Assembly (NCBI RefSeq): GCF_030272615.1
Contig: NC_081407.1
Coordinates: 437,194,230-437,258,229, forward strand
Direction of reading: 5' to 3'
DNA: 64,000 bases
Source: Cryptomeria japonica
Lineage: Eukaryota > Streptophyta > Pinopsida > Cupressales > Cupressaceae
The number at the start of each line of letters is the position of its first letter. Position 1 is the stretch's first letter. A program made the translations under genes and the position numbers. Positions 22,926-34,045 of the stretch are shown here, piece by piece. The notes beneath the pieces were generated by a model that searched no databases, was not told the origin of the DNA, and saw only the letters and a list, made by a program, of their open reading frames with translations.

Positions 22926-24774
22926 ATGCTCTGGCTAGAGACTTTAGACTCATCGGGACCATTTGGGTCTTGAGCCACTCTCTAAAGACTACACTCCTCT
23001 GCTAGGAGTGCACCGAGATAACCAATGGTTTGGTGTGATACAAAATATATAAAAATAATTACATAAACAAGCTTGAGTTTCGCCTCGAAATTCGGCCTAA
23101 AGCCTCGGGAAGTCAAGCGAATCCATACGGGATTCCTTCTAATTATGCATTGAATTAATTTTAACCTTTCAATTATTATTTGCACCATTTGATTAAAAGA
23201 CCAAAGAGATTTGAGAACCAACTACTCACCCATAACCAAATCCTAATCCTCATCCCCGAACGCCTAAGTACAAGGCACAACTCCGTCCCTAGATTGCCTA
23301 CATACCCGTTTCGGCACGGGATCAAGGCGTACAGTATGTAGTTCTAGTTTCTAACTATGTTTTAATGTAAATTGTTTGGTGGGTACACAACCCTTTCTAG
23401 GGTCAATGTTCCAGACAGTTTCTCTGTGGTTGCTACCCACGATGGTAGCTCTATAGCAAAAAGGCTAAAGATGGCCTTCTGCTTGTGGCCTAAAACAAAT
23501 AAGTCATATTTCCTACTAAATACGTCACCCTTAATCTGTTATCATCTGTTGAAATCATCAAGATAAAATAAATTTTCAATTCATAACACACAACCAAACC
23601 CTAATGGGGTTTCCTAAGGTTTAACTGAGCGGATGTAAATTCATTTAAGATTTATCTTTTTAGATTATCGATCCAAGGGGGATTACTTGCCCCTTGGGTT
23701 TTAACTTCGAAATGACCCTTATTTCTCCCTGACGATTTAGAGGGACGATGCCATAGATGTCATTGTTGCATCTTTATTAGGTGTTAAGTGCAGTAGTTCA
23801 ACACAACGACATTACCCGTAAGCTTGACCCAGAGGCACCATAGATACCGAACACTGCTAGTTTTTGGTTTCAACTCCTCTTGTTTAGTTGTCTAACTAGT
23901 AATTTAACTTTGAATTCATGAATCTTAAATGAAGCAATACATTAATACAAACTATGAAAAGAAACTATTATTCACAAGGAATTATCACTTGAGATTAAAA
24001 CTAAGGTATAAATTTTACGTAAATAAAGGAACATAAACAAATCAACTACTTTGGAGTGGTATTATCATGAAAGAAAACTATGATAGTAATTAAAACTCTA
24101 AAACTTGAACTAAATACATGAGAGTACTATTTGTTTGGAAACTATGATACTTGTAAAATATAACTTATGAAAAAGATTCGATCTACTTGTATGATATAAT
24201 TATTTTGAAACAAATATTATTCTTGAAATATGAATCTTAATGCTTGGAAGGTACAAAATTGCTTAAAGAAGATTAAATGATTAAGTAGCAAGACTTTGGA
24301 AATGAATTTAGCAGTTATCTATTTGAAGGAAAAACTATTTTAAAGTAAACTTGAAAATAACCAAGTTATTGATAAACCAACTAATTATCCCACTTGGAGT
24401 AACAATAATTTCTATCCTTAATCATTCTCTACAATGATAACCTATAAGAATCCAAATACTTGAAAGGTATTAAGTTATCAAATAATAATATTTTGGAAAT
24501 AAATTTAATATTTACTTGTTTGAAGGGGAAAAACTATTTAACAAAAAGCTCACATTATTTTTAATTACTAATTGTTTGAAAAAAAAAGATTAGAAAAGAG
24601 TCTAAATACTTGATAGTTCTCCAATAAAGTTCCTAAATAATTCTAATCAATCTACTTTTGGATGCTTTTGAACTAATGTCAAAACCTTTGCAAGATTATA
24701 TTTAGAGATAACTAACCATTCCTTATATTTCTTCCATAGTAGTAATTAGGATAATGAGCAATTATTTACTTATA
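22926..24774. other. Repeat-derived spacer, possible LTR remnant
   Basis: No gene. The stretch around 23265-23350 (GATTGCCTACATACCCG, then GGCACGGGATCAAGGCGTAC, then GTAGTTC) resembles a conserved stretch often seen in plant LTR-type repeats. Together with the TGTAATAACCC word upstream this hints at an old LTR, but neither end could be fixed. 23900-24774 is AT-rich without signal. Confidence 0.35.
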
Positions 24775-25690
24775 TCTAACCCCCTGTCCCCATGCGGCTG
24801 CTTAAGTGCATTATCTACTTAAATTTAAGCAGTTGATGTGTCCCCATGCAAATTTTTATTTAAGGGAATTGGATAAATTGGAATCTCTCCCTATTTTAGT
24901 GGAGCGGCTACTGCTTAGAGCATGTTCCCATGCAGCTGCTTAGCTTATTTTGGCTAGCAGCTGCTCAATATTTTTAGGGATTATTTGTGAAGCAGCTGAC
25001 CCCATGAATATTTATCTTTGCTGCTTATTTTTAAGTAAAACATCTTAAAATTGTATTAATAGCATTAATACTATTTTGTGCACTTAAAATTTGGAAAGAA
25101 AAAAAAATAAAATCTTTAAAAAAAGAGGGAAAGAAAATTGTGGAGCCATGTGGCATTTTTGTTAATAAGCAGCTTATTTCCAGCCCCCCCTTTTGTTCCA
25201 TAGCTTATTTCTAATTCCTAAACAATAGCTGCTCCACCAAAATAGGAAAGATTCCAAATTGTCCCTTTTTTGACAATTTTTAAGTTGCATGGAAACACTT
25301 AACTGCTTAAATTTAAGCAAAAAATAGAGTTAAGCAGCCGCATGGGAACATGATGTTAGAAATTAAAAATAAGCTTTGAAAAAAGGGGGGGGGGGGGGGG
25401 GGGGGCTGAAAATAAGCAATAACTGCTTATTGAGAAAAATCATATGTGGCTCCACAAATTTCTTTCCCTCCTTTTTATTTGCCTCCAATATTTTCTCCTA
25501 AATTTACTCCAGAATTATTACATACATTTTTTCATCTAAAACTAAAATTTAAGGTAATTGCTTCAAAGATAAGTAGTAAAATTAAATATCCATGGGGCCA
25601 CCAGCTATATAAATTGCTCCTAAAAATATTGAGCAGTGGCTGCTAGCAAAAATAAGCTTAGCAGCTGCATGGGGACCTGCCCTAAGATGA
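24775..25690. mobile_element. Two interleaved foldback (MITE-like) elements
   Basis: Four blocks a-b-a'-b'. Block a (about 24775-24925) is the inverted copy of a' (about 25202-25360), and b (about 24926-25201) is the inverted copy of b' (about 25361-25690). The tips share one theme, CCCATGC(A/G)GCTGCTTA, preceded by CTTAG or CTAAC, so both pairs belong to one family. No coding capacity. The interior of each pair is an arm of the other, which simple nesting cannot produce. A 21-base G run lies in b' (25385-25405). Confidence 0.75.
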
Positions 25691-26860
25691 GTCATTGGGT
25701 TTTTTTTCTCAAGTTTCACATGTAGATATTATGTTGTACATGCATGTAAGTGGAAAACACCATAAAATTTGCAATGAATTATATAAGTAAGATAGATGTA
25801 AAAAAAGTATTATTATTATTATGTGAGGTTTTAAATTTGTTGCACCCAAAATTAATATATTTACTTTTATACCATGCAAGTTCTAACATGACATTTTCTT
25901 CTTGTTTGCTAAGGCATTTATTAAAATATTAGACATATATGAACTTGTATACTAATATAACATAATTGTATTATAATAATTAATATTGAACTAATAGTTA
26001 CAAGCCATGTCAACCTCCAATTCAATTTTTTTCCAAAACTTTTTAAAAAGAAGTTAACTCTTTTCTTACAATTATACATTTAATAATACATGAATCAAAA
26101 GATAATATATAATGTTAAAATGATCATAAAAATAATAATTTATAATAGCTCAAAGATTAAAGTATGTTTTAAGTAAAAAAAAATTGACCTTTTTCCACTC
26201 GAAGCAGGAAAGTCTATATTGGATCTCTTTCCTTCTTTTTGATGATATAGAAAATCTAATTAGAAAATTCCTATTTAAGTGGAGATTAAAATTTAGAAAG
26301 CCTAAGACTTTTAATTACTATCATTTAATAACCTTAACATTATGGCAGGTGACATTACTATCTCATGATGTTTTTACTATAAAAGAACAATAAGTTTCTT
26401 TCTTTTTTTTCTTAAGATCATCTTCATCTTGCTTTTTTTTTATATTATAATATTATGTATATGATATTTAATTAATTCTTTTATTTTTTTGAAAGCTCTA
26501 TAATATGGATATTATTTATTTGAAATTAATAAAATAAACAAAACGCTGACAACTGTCTACATCCAGATTTCACATTATATCATATCTCTATTGAAAACTA
26601 AATTAATTTATAATTATTTTAAGTCTATTTCCATATATATATATATATTGTTTTTCTCTTAATTAAATCTCTATTTTTTTATTGAATATATTTATAACCC
26701 CATATTGCAAAAGAAACTTTTCAAATAAGAATTTTAAAAAGAATATGCATATTGTGTTTATATATATATAATCTAATGTTTTAAAATTCATCTAGTTTAA
26801 TTATACAAAGGATAAATTAGAGCCGAACAAGCACATGGGAAGAAAATTTTTATTCTGAGG

Positions 26861-26903
<43 letters not shown>

Positions 26904-29433
26904 GGATTAATTTTTGAAAGAAAAATAATTCACATAGGATAAATTCCTTTGAGGAATAAAATACACAGATGAATAGATTTTTGAAAGATAAATAATTATA
27001 AGAAGATAAATTTCTTTGAGGAATAAAATACACAGAGAAATAAATATTTATTCTCAGAGACAATTAAATAAACTGAATATAGATTAGTGAAAGGATTTTC
27101 GTAGAGCTAATTGCCCCACAGAGATTTACACAGAGAAAGATAACCATAGTGGTGCATAAAATCACAATATGGATATCTTCTGAGATAAATGGATCAGAGA
27201 TATGCACTCAAGAGAATTGAATTTTGCACACTAAACATATATATCTTTTTTTTTTTTAGATTCATTTTTTCACAGAGGGCACATTATCACAAATTCAATC
27301 TTAGAGACAAAATATCACAAGAAAGAAAAATAATTTTTGAGATATTTATTCAGAAAAAGATAAAGATGTTTTTTTTTTAGAAAAGATCTTTCACAGAGAT
27401 AATCAAACACATGTTATTCTATTCTAAAACAAAATCTGATTTTTTTATCTTGATTTACTTCGGCAAAAGAGGATAATTTGTTCCTAATATATTTCACTTT
27501 TATTCCTTGAAATCTAAATTTTTGTAAAGAAACAAAAATCAATGTGAATGGAAAAAAGAGAGCTTAAATGATATTCTCATTTGCATTCTAAAAAGGAGTC
27601 TACTAATTAATGGCAATTATTCAAATTTTATTTCCTATTTGCATATAAAACTTCTCTATCAAATTCTACACAACTTACAATAGGTAAAGCATACAAGTGA
27701 ATAGAATTCTAATTTTTCTTCAACTACATAAAAATCCATTTCAAAACATGAGAGTAGACAAGAAGGAACCTGGATCAAACGATTCACTTCTTATTGAAAC
27801 GCCTCCAATCTCCCAGCTACCCTTCTTCACTCCTTCCTTGTAGATTGATAAGATCTCTTCAAAAGCTTGAAAATCCTACTGTACAATGTGACTACAAAAT
27901 CCTACTGCTACTAACAAGAATTTGCAATAATTCAAGAAATTACATTTTTTTTCATCCAAACCAAAAAAATGAACTCCCTTCTTCGAATACATTATATAGA
28001 ATAGGTGCACCATTCCCACTATCAAAATAATTAATTGAAATTAGAGATTCTTTTCCAAAATTGACTTCATGCAAAATTGATTGTTGACATAGTGGGGGAG
28101 TTACATGCAAGAAGATGAAATTTTAAATTCACTTCTAGAAACTTCTCATTTCCTCCTATAACATGTGCTAAATTAACATATTGAGAAAATAGGTAATTTC
28201 TAAATTAATTTCTTGCAAAAATGGTTGTTGCAAGATATTTGAATTTGAATTTTTCTCCATTTTATCAAAATGCATTTTGTAACTCCTTTGTCATACAAAC
28301 GTCATGAATAGAATTATTATTGTCATAGAATAATTTTGTAACTCTCATGTCATATATTTGCTAAATATAATATCCATTCCTTAATATTTTGAATTTAAAA
28401 TTTCTTTTCTAGAATCTTCTTATTTCTCCTACACCATGTGCTCAATTAGGATATTGAGAAAATAAGTAATTTTCAAATAAATTATGATCTCATGTATGTG
28501 TCACCACTTAAATTCCTTTTTATTTAAAAACTTCAACCTCATTTCAATTTATCTAACATTACTCATAAAATTAATATTATAACAGTGGTAGTAGTAGTAG
28601 TAGTAGTAGTAGTAGCAAGTCATATCAAGGTCCAAAAAGAGGGTTATGACATGTATTAATAAATTGACAATATTGACAAACATGTTTGACAAGTCTATTA
28701 GACTATGATTATATTAATGTCGTTATGATATGTAATGGAGATTTTAATATATAAGATTCTTGATGTGCTCTATCATAATGAATTGGAGTTTGTTCTTTTA
28801 TACAATACTATAGCATGCAATTCAAATATTTTGGAACTTTAGTCAAACATGAGGCCAAATTTGAATTTTGAATTACCAAGGGTCACTATTACAAATAATG
28901 AAACCAAACTAGTTCACTTATGAGATGATGGGTTTGAACATGGGTGACAAATAGATGAAATAGGGTTAAGTTTGGTATTTAAGATGAGTGTAGACAGAGT
29001 CAAATTAGGATTATATCATTTGTCAACTTTTATATAAGAATACATCCAATTATACATAAAGATTTACAATTTTCACAATTATATTCTTAATAACCAATTT
29101 AATTCAATCAAACAATCATTTTTATTTGCTACTAATTTATTCTACCTAGACATATCAAATGTGAAGATTGGAGAAAGAGTTTACTAATCTTCATATATAA
29201 TGAGCATATATTTATATGTAAATAGGAAGAATGTCACTAACCAACATATTTTGTCAATAGTAACACACATTTGTTAAATAATTAGAGAGCCAATTTATAA
29301 CTAGCATAGTTAATTCATGTTTGCTTTGTAGAATGGTAAAGAAATTGACACATCAAGTAATCATTACAAAATTTGACAATTAGTATTATGCTAATATTTA
29401 TATGACATTAGATTGTATAGGTCCAATTTATGC
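25691..29433. other. AT-rich spacer with microsatellites
   Basis: No gene recognised. Contains an AT run (about 26863-26899), an approximate 65-bp tandem duplication at about 26905-27045 (TTTGAGGAATAAAATACACAG twice), a GTA run (about 28587-28615) and a diverged direct duplication (about 28120-28210 with 28395-28490). Confidence 0.5.
28587..28615. repeat. GTA microsatellite
   Basis: About nine uninterrupted GTA/TAG units. Confidence 0.9.
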
Positions 29434-29451
29434 CATACATTTAATATTGTT
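29434..29451. repeat. LINE target-site duplication, left copy (18 bp)
   Basis: CATACATTTAATATTGTT, repeated exactly at 32432-32449. Confidence 0.9.
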
Positions 29452-29691
29452 TTGATTAAATAAAAACAGGTTTTTGAAAGGAACCCGAACCTTTTACAAA
29501 TCAAGAGAGCAATAGAGATAGAAAGAACCGTGCCTGATCACTCCAAAAACAAAAATTGATCCCATCTGAACAAAAAGGGATCTCAACACACATAACATGA
29601 AGAACCACAAAAAGACAGCAATATAAAAGCAAAAAGACAGCACAAAGACAGAGACCGAGACCGAGACAACTACATATTTTTCATGATATCT

Positions 29692-30344
29692 TCAGCGTGT
29701 ACCACCATCTGCTTCATGTTGTTTGCAGAGGTCTTTAAAATCATCTAGCTCTCGACCCTTGATGTCGCCCTTATTCCTGGTATTGGCTCTAGTCCTCTTC
29801 TCGTGACCTTTTTTGTCCAGCTGATCCTTGTCGCCCTCTTTATCTTTGATGTTATCAAATCTGTTAATCAAAATGTTCATGTTGTCCACTGAGGCTTTGA
29901 GAATCTGGAAGTTCTGTTCAGCTATCTTCTTTATTGTGAGTTCCATATTGTCAACTCTGCTGCCTAGATTGTTCATATTAATTTCCATCCCTTTCACCTC
30001 CTTATATCCTTCCATCTCCTTAACCTTTTTTTCAGTTTCAATAATTTTACCACCATGTTTTCAATGGCTTCAGCATTATTAATTGCCACCGCCAATTCTT
30101 TGACATTTTTAGATAGGGGTTTGTCGCCTATCGTGGCTCTTTTGACAACATTCATATCCTTCTTTAGGCTGCCTATGTCTTTCACCATTATGCTGATGGT
30201 ATCACAAAAACCCTTAATACTCTCATTTTCTCCAACACAATCACTAGATTTGCCCCTTTTGTCCTCTTGATCCTCTTTCTGCAGACCTTGAGTATTCAAA
30301 TCCTCATTGTTGCCCACAACTAGAATATCATCCCCCTCTTTACC
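29692..30344 (-). pseudogene. Coiled-coil continuation of the extra LINE frame
   Basis: Directly downstream of the 318-residue frame, in the same reading frame to about 30015 and then, after a one-base shift, in another frame to the stop at 29692. Contains heptad-like stretches (NMNNLGSRVDNMELTIKKIA; LKASVDNMNILINRFDNI) followed by a lysine-rich tail (KGHEKRTRANTRNKGD). A coiled coil plus a basic tail is the plan of many LINE ORF1 proteins, which form trimers and bind RNA. By analogy this may be an ORF1-like function moved 3' of ORF2; that is inference. One stop and one frameshift separate it from the upstream part. Confidence 0.5.
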
Positions 30345-31301
30345 CTACCCATTATCATTTTTATCCTCCTCTACCTCCTCATCAGAATCAATCAAAATTT
30401 GATTAATATCTTTGTTACCTCCCCTGCTGATGTTCTTCTTCCTCTGGGTTTGCTTTTTGGTGCCTTTACCTTTCTTGTTTTTGATGAATTTACCTTCGAA
30501 GGACTCAACCTCAGACTTCGAAATATCTGAATCCACCACTATCCTCTTCCTCTTTCCCTTGTTCCTCCCCTTTTTACTTAGTTCCTCTGACTCGCCTTCA
30601 GTTTCTGAGTCGAAGTTAAAACCACTAACCTCACTCTCTATGTCCTCATCCCTTGCATTTTTACCTTTAATAGGTTTTTCAATGCATTTCCCTTTCAGCA
30701 ATTTATACACAAGAGCCATAAGACCTTGATGAAGAGCATGGTCGCCCTTGGGGTCTTCTTGTATCTCTTTGATAGTATGGTCTATGGAACATGCAAGATA
30801 ATATGGCAGGCTTACCTTTTCCCCATGGCGAAAATGGTTGAGGAATACAAAGTGGTGCCCGTAAGCTCTTGTAAACCTACCATCCAATGTTATATAGGTA
30901 ATTATAGCAAACAAAATGAACCTCCATGGCCTGCATATACATTTTGGGGAGCGATACGAGTTGTCAACCTTCACCATTTTCTTCTTCTCACCTTCCGTGA
31001 CAGGAAATTTGTCCGCTGCCTTATCAGAGATGCTACGATCTCTATAGAATTGCATGCCCTCTGTCATCATCCTCGTGGCTTCAACAATAATCTCCTCATC
31101 CACAGTCATCATCTGGGTCCCCACCAAAACTTTGTCATTCTTCCAATTCTTGATAAAGTGTTTAGTGACCATTGGATCTTTCCCACTAAGCCTCTCCATA
31201 AACACACTTAGACCCCCCTCCTGAAGAATTTCCCAAACCTCTCTGTTCTTCCTCCATTCTGAACAAGAGGTGGGTTCAAACCTTTTTTTATTCCCTCCCA
31301 T
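30345..31301 (-). CDS. Extra LINE open frame after RNase H (unknown helical protein)
   Basis: A 318-residue frame from an ATG at 31301. Residues about 1-205 look globular and helical (FMERLSGKDPMVTKHFIKNW; EATRMMTEGMQFYRDRSISD; CRPWRFILFAIITYITLDGRF; then HHFVFLNHFRHG). Residues 206-318 are low complexity with alternating acidic and lysine-rich blocks (KKGRNKGKRKR could be a nuclear-localisation signal; DSDEEVEEDK). No reverse transcriptase, protease or zinc knuckle is seen. I do not recognise the family with confidence; the globular part reads like transposon-associated plant proteins of gag or PMD type. It lies wholly inside the LINE duplication. The frame continues past its stop into the coiled-coil region at 29692-30344, so the intact protein was probably about 530 residues. 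Confidence 0.55.
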   Translation of the reverse strand: MGGNKKRFEPTSCSEWRKNREVWEILQEGGLSVFMERLSGKDPMVTKHFIKNWKNDKVLVGTQMMTVDEEIIVEATRMMTEGMQFYRDRSISDKAADKFPVTEGEKKKMVKVDNSYRSPKCICRPWRFILFAIITYITLDGRFTRAYGHHFVFLNHFRHGEKVSLPYYLACSIDHTIKEIQEDPKGDHALHQGLMALVYKLLKGKCIEKPIKGKNARDEDIESEVSGFNFDSETEGESEELSKKGRNKGKRKRIVVDSDISKSEVESFEGKFIKNKKGKGTKKQTQRKKNISRGGNKDINQILIDSDEEVEEDKNDNG

Positions 31302-31474
31302 TGTTCCTTCGCAATCACTAAATTTCCTTCTCTCGACTTTGATTCTTCTTCTCTGGTTTCTATAGTTGCCCTAAAAAATAGCCCTGAATCTGTGCCAAGC
31401 AATTATGAAAAGACACTTAAATAATGCTCATCACCGCCGTTGTAAACCTGCATCGAAATAAGTGGAAGAAGCAT

Positions 31475-32430
31475 TTAGAAATTATGGTTGATGATGCCAT
31501 GTTGCCTCATCTGGATACGGTCCAGATCGAATAAGGATTTCGCTTCACATGCAAGTTTGCTCTCACCATTAATAGTAATGATTTCCTTCGTTTGGCAGGT
31601 CAAGTTGGCGGCCCAGTTAGCACACAAATTTGCTTCCCTGTACACGTGTGTGAAAACACACATATCAAATGTGTCACTTATTTTCTTTGTTGCTTTAATA
31701 GCATTGTTTATTGACCAAGATGGCGGGAACTCCTTGTTCAAACAATTTATTATATTCAAAGAGTCTCCTTCACACCAGACTCTGGTGCAGTTGGCTTCCT
31801 TTGCTAGGACCATCCCATGATAAGCTACCATAGCCTCAGCAACATGATTAGTCTGATTTCCTATAGGTATGCATTTAATAATTTTGCATTTTCCCCATTT
31901 GTCCCTTAGGACCACACTACATCCCGCATTACCAGGGTTACCCTTTGAAGCTCCATCAAAGTTGATTTTCATCCAACCATTGGGAGGACATTCCCATTTC
32001 ACACCCTCTCTAGGATTAGTCTAAAAGTAATCTCGTCCTTTTAATCTCCACTTCTTGAAGATTATTTGATCATCCTTGTCTTGAGGGTTAGCAATGCCAC
32101 CTATGATATTAATATTTTCCAATATGTTTCTTTTTATTTTCTCAAACACAATTTGAGCCTTAGACACCTTCTCTCTTAACACTTTTTCGTTTCTCTCTTT
32201 CCATATACCCCAGCACATATGGGGTAAAGCCAATTTCCACAACAAATTAGTAGACTTATTCCTTGATGGGTGCTGCCAAGAATTAAAAACCTCTTGAACT
32301 GATTCCGGGAAACTCCAACTGATATTGAAGTGATCCAGACATCTTCCCCAGACATCAGTAGAGAAGGGAAAATGAAAGAGCAAGTGGTTAATGGTCTCCT
32401 CATTCTACATACAAAGAAAACAAACACTAG
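31475..32430 (-). pseudogene. LINE ORF2 C-terminus: zf-RVT remnant and RNase H
   Basis: At the 5' end VCFLCM, a stop, then NEETINHLLFHFPF matches the zf-RVT zinc-binding pattern (C-x2-C ... H). LWKLALPHMCWGIWKERNEK follows, a usual linker in plant LINEs. The RNase H domain (RVT_3, about 31560-31970) reads NFDGASKGNPGNAGCSVVLRD, with catalytic Asp in the first strand, Glu in HVAEAMVAYHG, and a further Asp in VWCEGDSLNIIN. In LINEs this domain removes RNA from the hybrid. In-frame stops occur in the zinc region and at 32021-32023, so the copy is dead. The frame ends at 31475, 173 bases before the next ATG-led frame. Confidence 0.85.
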
Positions 32431-32431
32431 G

Positions 32432-32449
32432 CATACATTTAATATTGTT
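32432..32449. repeat. LINE target-site duplication, right copy (18 bp)
   Basis: Exact repeat of 29434-29451. Marks the truncated 5' end of the minus-strand LINE. Confidence 0.9.
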
Positions 32450-32576
32450 GATTGTATTTATTGCTAGTTTATAATACAAAGATAACAATATATTACATTG
32501 TTACCTTTAAAAAAGAAACTATTAGATTTTTTAAAAATATGTAAAAAAATATAATTTAAAGATAACAACAAATTTT

Positions 32577-32768
32577 ATATATATATACACACACACATAT
32601 GTTTATATACATATACATACACACACATATATATATATATACATATATGTATGTATATACATACACACACATATATATATATATATATATACATATATGT
32701 GTGTATATGTATGTATGTATGTATATATATACACACATATATACACATGTATATATATACATATATAT

Positions 32769-32852
<84 letters not shown>
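32577..32852. repeat. Compound AT/AC/ATGT microsatellite
   Basis: Alternating TA, CA and TATG/TGTA words ending in an uninterrupted AT tract of about 70 bases (32780-32850). The Tyr/Ile-rich open frames across it are not genes. Confidence 0.95.
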
Positions 32853-32855
<3 letters not shown>

Positions 32856-34011
32856 AACTACAAATGATTTTAAAAATTATTAATCCTTATTTTGTTTTCA
32901 TGTTTGAGATTGGATGAATGTTTGAATGGTACACACTCTAGAAGAGTGTAGGTCTGAATAAATTGCCAACCATTCACATTTCAACTTCATAAGTAATTTA
33001 AAAATACAAAGTTGTCATTGTCTTGTTTACATCTCCAATTAAATCTTTCAAATTTCAATATTATTTTTTGTATAGTCAGAAAATCAAAAGTTGTTGAGAT
33101 GCACGTTAAGGAAACATAAATGTGTGTAGAATTTTTAATGGCAGACATAAATTTCCATTCATTATATTATATTATACATATTGCATTCTATTTGAACATC
33201 ATCATCAGCTTTACTGTTTTAAATATAATGTCCTAATCATAGATTTTAAATATTTAAATTTAACATTTTTTCCTTTTAAATTGATTTTTTATTTCTATCA
33301 TTCTAGTTTCAAGATATTTGAATCTAATTTTTCTCTCACCATTTAAATCCATGGGTCTTTGTGTTAATATTTTAAGTGATCTCCCTCAATCCACTAAAGC
33401 GAATTTCAATTGATTTTTCTATTAGAATTAATTAAAATTGGTTTTTTCCTTTTTATTTGAATATAGATAATATTTATTATTTATATATTTAAAAGAATTT
33501 ATAAAAGAATTTAGATGAATTATAGAGATGTTTTCTAACAATAAATTAATAGAAGTGATTAATATATTTATATTGTTATTTTAAATGTTGTTATAGTTAA
33601 TAATAAGAAACCTAAAATAAGTATATAATGTTTAATAGTTTTATAAAACTAATTCAGTGATCTTAAATAATAAGATTAATAGTATGAACAATGATAATCT
33701 TATATTTGTTATGTCATTTGTTCATCTGGTCTTGTATAAGGAAAATTAGAGCATATCTTGAAAATAAGCCATCAAATTAAAGAAGAATGCATGACATAGG
33801 AGAAAAAAATGTTTCAATTAATATCAAACCTTTCATGATCAACCATAACGAACATAGAAATTATTCCAACCATAATTCTACCCCTTATTAATAAAGATAG
33901 AAGAATATTCTACATTTTAAGAAAATAAAAAAATTCATGCTATATTTGTTTGTCAATTTTCAATCACTAAATTATAGTACAAAGGTCTAATGTTCCCAAT
34001 TTAAATTATAA
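32853..34011. other. AT-rich spacer
   Basis: No gene, RNA or element recognised. Confidence 0.5.
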
Positions 34012-34045
34012 CTAGCAATTGCACCTTTGTGTGCAAAGGGTATGT
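34012..34045 (-). mobile_element. Possible Helitron 3' terminus
   Basis: On the minus strand the order is a short GC-richer hairpin (CCTTTG/CAAAGG around a 4-base loop), a spacer of a few bases, CTAG, then T. That is the Helitron 3' end pattern (hairpin, then CTRR, inserted between A and T). The 5' TC end was not found to the right, so the element length is unknown. A chance hairpin remains possible. Confidence 0.35.

Larger units (their letters stand above)
29452..32431 (-). mobile_element. 5'-truncated L1-type LINE with an extra 3' open frame
   Basis: A minus-strand LINE bracketed by a perfect 18-bp duplication. From its 5' end (right) it contains: the end of an ORF2 zf-RVT region, an RNase H domain, an intercistronic stretch, a long extra frame (31301 to about 29692), and a 3' UTR ending ...TTCAAAAACCTGTTT and an AT-rich tail. 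Truncation at the 5' end is typical of target-primed reverse transcription. Because the duplication encloses everything, the extra frame moved with the LINE. Its tail resembles that of the retroposon at 8609, suggesting a genuine family 3' end and not a chance stop. No apurinic endonuclease or RT core remains. Confidence 0.85.

Noticed and set aside
32556-32883. Open frames rich in Tyr, Ile and His on both strands
   Set aside because: They are translations of the AT/AC microsatellite.
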